A DNA stretch of 64,000 bases. Origin: Bathynomus jamesi. Taxonomy: Eukaryota; Arthropoda; Malacostraca; Isopoda; Cirolanidae. A model generated the notes under the pieces. It did no database searches. It was not told the DNA's origin and saw only the letters and a list, made by a program, of their open reading frames with translations. The stretch spans positions 1 through 64,000 of the forward strand of contig JAJOZX010009068.1 of NCBI GenBank assembly GCA_023014485.1, in the 5' to 3' direction. Positions 61,233 through 64,000 of the stretch are shown here, piece by piece. A program made the translations under genes and the position numbers. Each line of letters opens with the position of its first letter. Positions within the stretch are counted from its first letter, which is position 1.

Positions 61233-61850
61233 TGATCATAAGAAGACTTGAATACTGCTCAGTTTTGACGTCCCCATATAAAAAGGAAGAAATTAATAAA
61301 CTAGAAGAAACGCAGAGGCATTTCACAGCCAAAATTGATGGCTGCAAAGAACTCAACTACTGGGAAAGACTATGTAAACTAAATCTGTACTCCCTGGAAA
61401 GAAGAAGAAGAGAGGTATACCATAATCTACATATAGAAAATGATCGAACAACTGGTACCAAACCTCAAACTAAACCCAATTACCATCCAAACAACGCTGG
61501 AAAATAGGAAAAGCAGAATGTGTAGTGTTCCCAAATTAAAGGGCCGACGAGGGACCTCTTCAACACTGAAGGAAAATAGGTTGGTTGTCAGGGGTCCAAG
61601 ACTTTTTAACCAGCTTCCAAAGGACCTCAGAAACGTTACAGGGGTCAAAGTTGAAGTCTTCAAGAGAAGACTAGATGCCTGGCTCAGGATGGTACCAGAT
61701 GAGCCGGGTGTACCTGGTTATGTGTAGTGGAGAGCGAAAGAGCAACTCGCTCCTCCACCAAGCTAGCCCTAGAGGCGGGGCCACCAGCCTGACCTTCGTG
61801 TAAAGAGAGACCAACACACGGAACCTGAACGAGGTTAACGAGGTGTATAT
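61225..61850 (+). pseudogene. LINE 3' fragment (C-terminal region and 3' end)
   Basis: Two overlapping frames together cover a LINE C-terminus: RRLEYCSVL-like start, LEETQRHFTAKI, LNYWERLCKLNLYSLERRR, then after a frame change LVPNLKL, LVVRGPRLFNQLPKDLRN and FKRRLDAWL. The fragment ends with the 3' words ctcctccaccaagctagc and an (AT)n tract. It is 5'-truncated, as usual for LINE copies. Related fragments are at 13,900-14,760 and 38,100-38,500. Confidence 0.75.
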
Positions 61851-62394
61851 ATATATGTATATATATACTGCTTCCTGATGGAATTCTATAATGAATGTCC
61901 AATTTTTCCAAATAAGTACAGTAAAATTGTTGAAAAAGTTTTTTGTGCTCATAAAAACTTAAGTTCACGTACATCTCTTCAATATGGAAGAGTAACACTG
62001 AAATGAGAAGTCAGAAATAAGTACGAAGTGGAACGAGAAAATACTTAATAAAGATTAAAAGACGAAAGGAAAAGATAATTGGAAAAATAACTGATTTTTG
62101 TTTTGCCTGAAATGAATGAATATTTTTACCATATAATCACGAGTCCCAGAAATCATATTCAATTGAAGGACAAGTGAAAAACGAGTTTTTTTTTAAAGCT
62201 TTTCCTTATAATTTTTTATAATAATTATTAACACTTTTTTGTGTGATTAAATGAGTCTCTCGTTTGGTATAAAAGAACTGCGATTTCGGTGCATTGATCA
62301 GTTTCAAACACCTCAAATCATACAACTAACCAATCAACATGACCTCTCTTCGCTACTTGGTTAGCAACATATGAATTTTTGCATATATATATAT
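61851..62394. other. AT-rich spacer, nothing recognised
   Basis: No domain-bearing ORF or clear repeat boundary is visible. Confidence 0.45.
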
Positions 62395-62552
62395 GATACA
62401 CACAGACATTGCATGGAACAAGGAACTCTTCTGGGATAATTAAATCCACTATAGTCCGAATAAGTAATGGTAAATGACAAATACCATAGTTTTTCTTTTT
62501 CATGATGCTAGCCCGACGTGGGCAACGGGTCACTCGCAAAGAGGTCCCATAA
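62395..62552 (-). repeat. Dispersed repeat, uninterrupted copy of the 34.9-kb repeat
   Basis: In reverse, it carries tctttgcgagtgacccgttg directly joined to gctagcatcatgaaaaag and the rest of the family. It represents the site without the SINE found at 34,907-35,195. Confidence 0.85.
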
Positions 62553-63685
62553 ATATAGCTTCCCTCACCAGCTATCTGCAAAGCAGACAGGATCCAGCTT
62601 TGGGACATGGATCTAGGGTTTAAAGCACCTAGCCCTGCTACATTTAGAACCTCAATATAAGCAAAAGACTCGCTGCCTTCACGTCAGATTGAATGTATCA
62701 AAGAAAAAGGGGTAACTATTATATTTTTAGCCAAAAACCAAAACTTAAACCTCAACTGGCAGAATTGAGCGTCCACTTTTCAAGGCACATAACATGTCCG
62801 TTTGAAGATGGGAATGAACTCAGAATGGTCCCCATGAGTTTTTTATGTTTTTGTTTTCATTTTTCTCTTTTGGTCTTGTTTTTTGGTGCTTAGACTCGTT
62901 TTGTTTTATACATATAAATAGACTCTTTTCACGATGATTTCGATAAGTTCAGTGCAACCAGTGTATAATACGAGTGAAACTTAAAGTTGACGTACGTAAA
63001 ATTGTGCCCGACGGATGAAACAAAGAAAAATATCAGTGTGAAGCGTTTAGTTAATAGGAGGATAATGAGAAGGATGCAGAAATTTTTCTACATTAAATGT
63101 ACATAATATCATAAAAAACGTACAACAAGTTCGAATTAATTTATTTTCATACTTTTTAGAGTCTGAGCGAGATCTAAACCATGAATTTCTGTAGAAACGA
63201 ATTATCCTAAACATTTCTTCCGCTAAAAAAAAATATTTTCACAGATGCGGTCCGATTTTTTATTAAAACCTCATTATTTATTTCAAATACTGAACCGCAT
63301 CTGACTGCCAGGCGTATGATAACTTAGGAGTCAGCCCAGCTTTCTCAAGATCGCAGTGTGAATGCTAATTCGTGTATTTCAGTTAAAATGAACACTTTTC
63401 GCTTTTGTGGCCCCAAAATTACATTATATCTTATATTTGTGTCTTTTAAGGACGTAACAAATGAATTATTCCAGAATGCTACACCAAATAGAGTTCATAG
63501 TTTCGATTCTTAGCAATCATTACGTCTTCATCCGTGGCCAGTCAACAACGGTCATCTCGTCTCGAACAAGGAGACTGTAAACACGAAGCAACCAGAGAAA
63601 AGGGTTGCTAGATTTTTTGGCGGACAGACGAGAACAATAAAAATCTCAGCTGATCATGAACTCAAATTTTGGGTTCATGATATAT
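62553..63685. other. Spacer, no gene recognised
   Basis: AT-rich sequence with short unsupported ORFs only. Confidence 0.45.
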
Positions 63686-63721
63686 ATATGATGAATTTCA
63701 CAATTAAACATGTGAAATGAA

Positions 63722-63865
63722 TGAATGATACAAAATCCACGAGGAAAAAGAAAAATGATTCCAAGGCCTTTCGTGTATTCAGAGGTACATTCCCTGACGA
63801 GGTGTACCTCTGAATACACGAAAGACCTTGAAGTAATTTTTCTTTATCTTTGTGGATTTTGTAAT
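63722..63865. repeat. Inverted pair of Penelope-like terminal sequences
   Basis: Two ~60-bp arms (63,729-63,788 and 63,801-63,862) are near-perfect reverse complements around a short centre. The plus strand of the right arm reads CTGACGA, one base, a 5-bp stem GTGTA/TACAC, then GAAA, a hammerhead-like core, and ends in a word like tgtggattttgt before an (AT)n tract. The arrangement mirrors the 38.5-kb terminal region but with different sequence, suggesting a second Penelope family. Confidence 0.55.
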
Positions 63866-63888
63866 ATATATATATATATATATATATA

Positions 63889-64000
63889 TGATGAATAAAA
63901 CCACGAAGGAAAGGAAACACAAAAAGGTGCTCAAGCGCTTTCGTCTAATGATATCCTCAGGAACACTGAAGTACATAAAAGGTTACGGCCTATATATAGA
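63889..64000 (-). mobile_element. Penelope-like terminal region, cut by window edge
   Basis: It matches 38,529-38,640 with few differences, in the same orientation (for example gctcaagcgctttcgtctaa). The element body would lie beyond position 64,000. Confidence 0.75.

Overview
The window is nuclear DNA of an invertebrate animal, most likely an arthropod. Supporting signs are short tracts of the arthropod telomere motif TTAGG (58,263-58,290; 59,175-59,215), very abundant (AT)n microsatellites, tRNA-derived SINEs and a dense mix of animal transposons. A crustacean is my best guess from this repeat mixture, but the sequence alone does not prove it. I see no ordinary host gene: nearly all recognisable coding sequence belongs to mobile elements.

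Layout. 1-613 is the edge of a hAT copy whose relative is complete at 8,270-9,509 with an exact 8-bp target duplication. 2.4-3.7 kb holds two small terminal-inverted-repeat elements. 3.8-7.5 kb is a broken copy of an unnamed gene family, split by two ~1-kb tandem units; an intact 558-codon paralogue sits at 17,357-19,033 inside a second hAT (16,498-19,680). 10.0-13.25 kb holds an inverted-repeat element with a tRNA-like core and a hAT with a nested palindromic element. 13.9-15.2 kb is a decayed LINE.

The centrepiece is a complete Polinton/Maverick, 19,772-37,218 (17.4 kb), with long inverted termini starting AGTAGTATAGCC and an exact 6-bp target duplication, CAGGAA. It interrupts an old Tc1/mariner transposase fragment in frame. 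Leftward genes: three unknown ORFs, protein-primed DNA polymerase B and its N-terminal module, and a disordered SUMO-motif protein. Rightward genes: packaging ATPase, two conserved hypotheticals, chromodomain integrase, minor capsid, basic core-like protein, major capsid and adenain-like protease. A small leftward ORF with a strong promoter lies at 33.4-33.7 kb. Integrase, ATPase and the polymerase N-terminal region carry frameshifts or lost start codons, while the virion genes are open, so the copy is old but structurally complete. The right arm also holds a 107-bp tandem array and a block of rearranged sense and antisense pieces of the element's own genes.

Right of the Polinton are a Penelope-like element with a hammerhead-like terminal region (38.5-39.66 kb), a non-LTR retrotransposon (41.0-52.4 kb) interrupted by a full Ty3/gypsy element (43,634-51,811; 1.4-kb LTRs; target duplication CTCT), a short deletion derivative of the same LINE (54.5-54.85 kb), several dimeric tRNA SINEs, and a Merlin element (58,515-59,464, exact 8-bp duplication) nested in a third hAT (58,349-60,333). 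A second Penelope-type terminal region runs off the right edge. Several insertions can be ordered in time because they interrupt each other, and one SINE has an empty-site counterpart inside the window.
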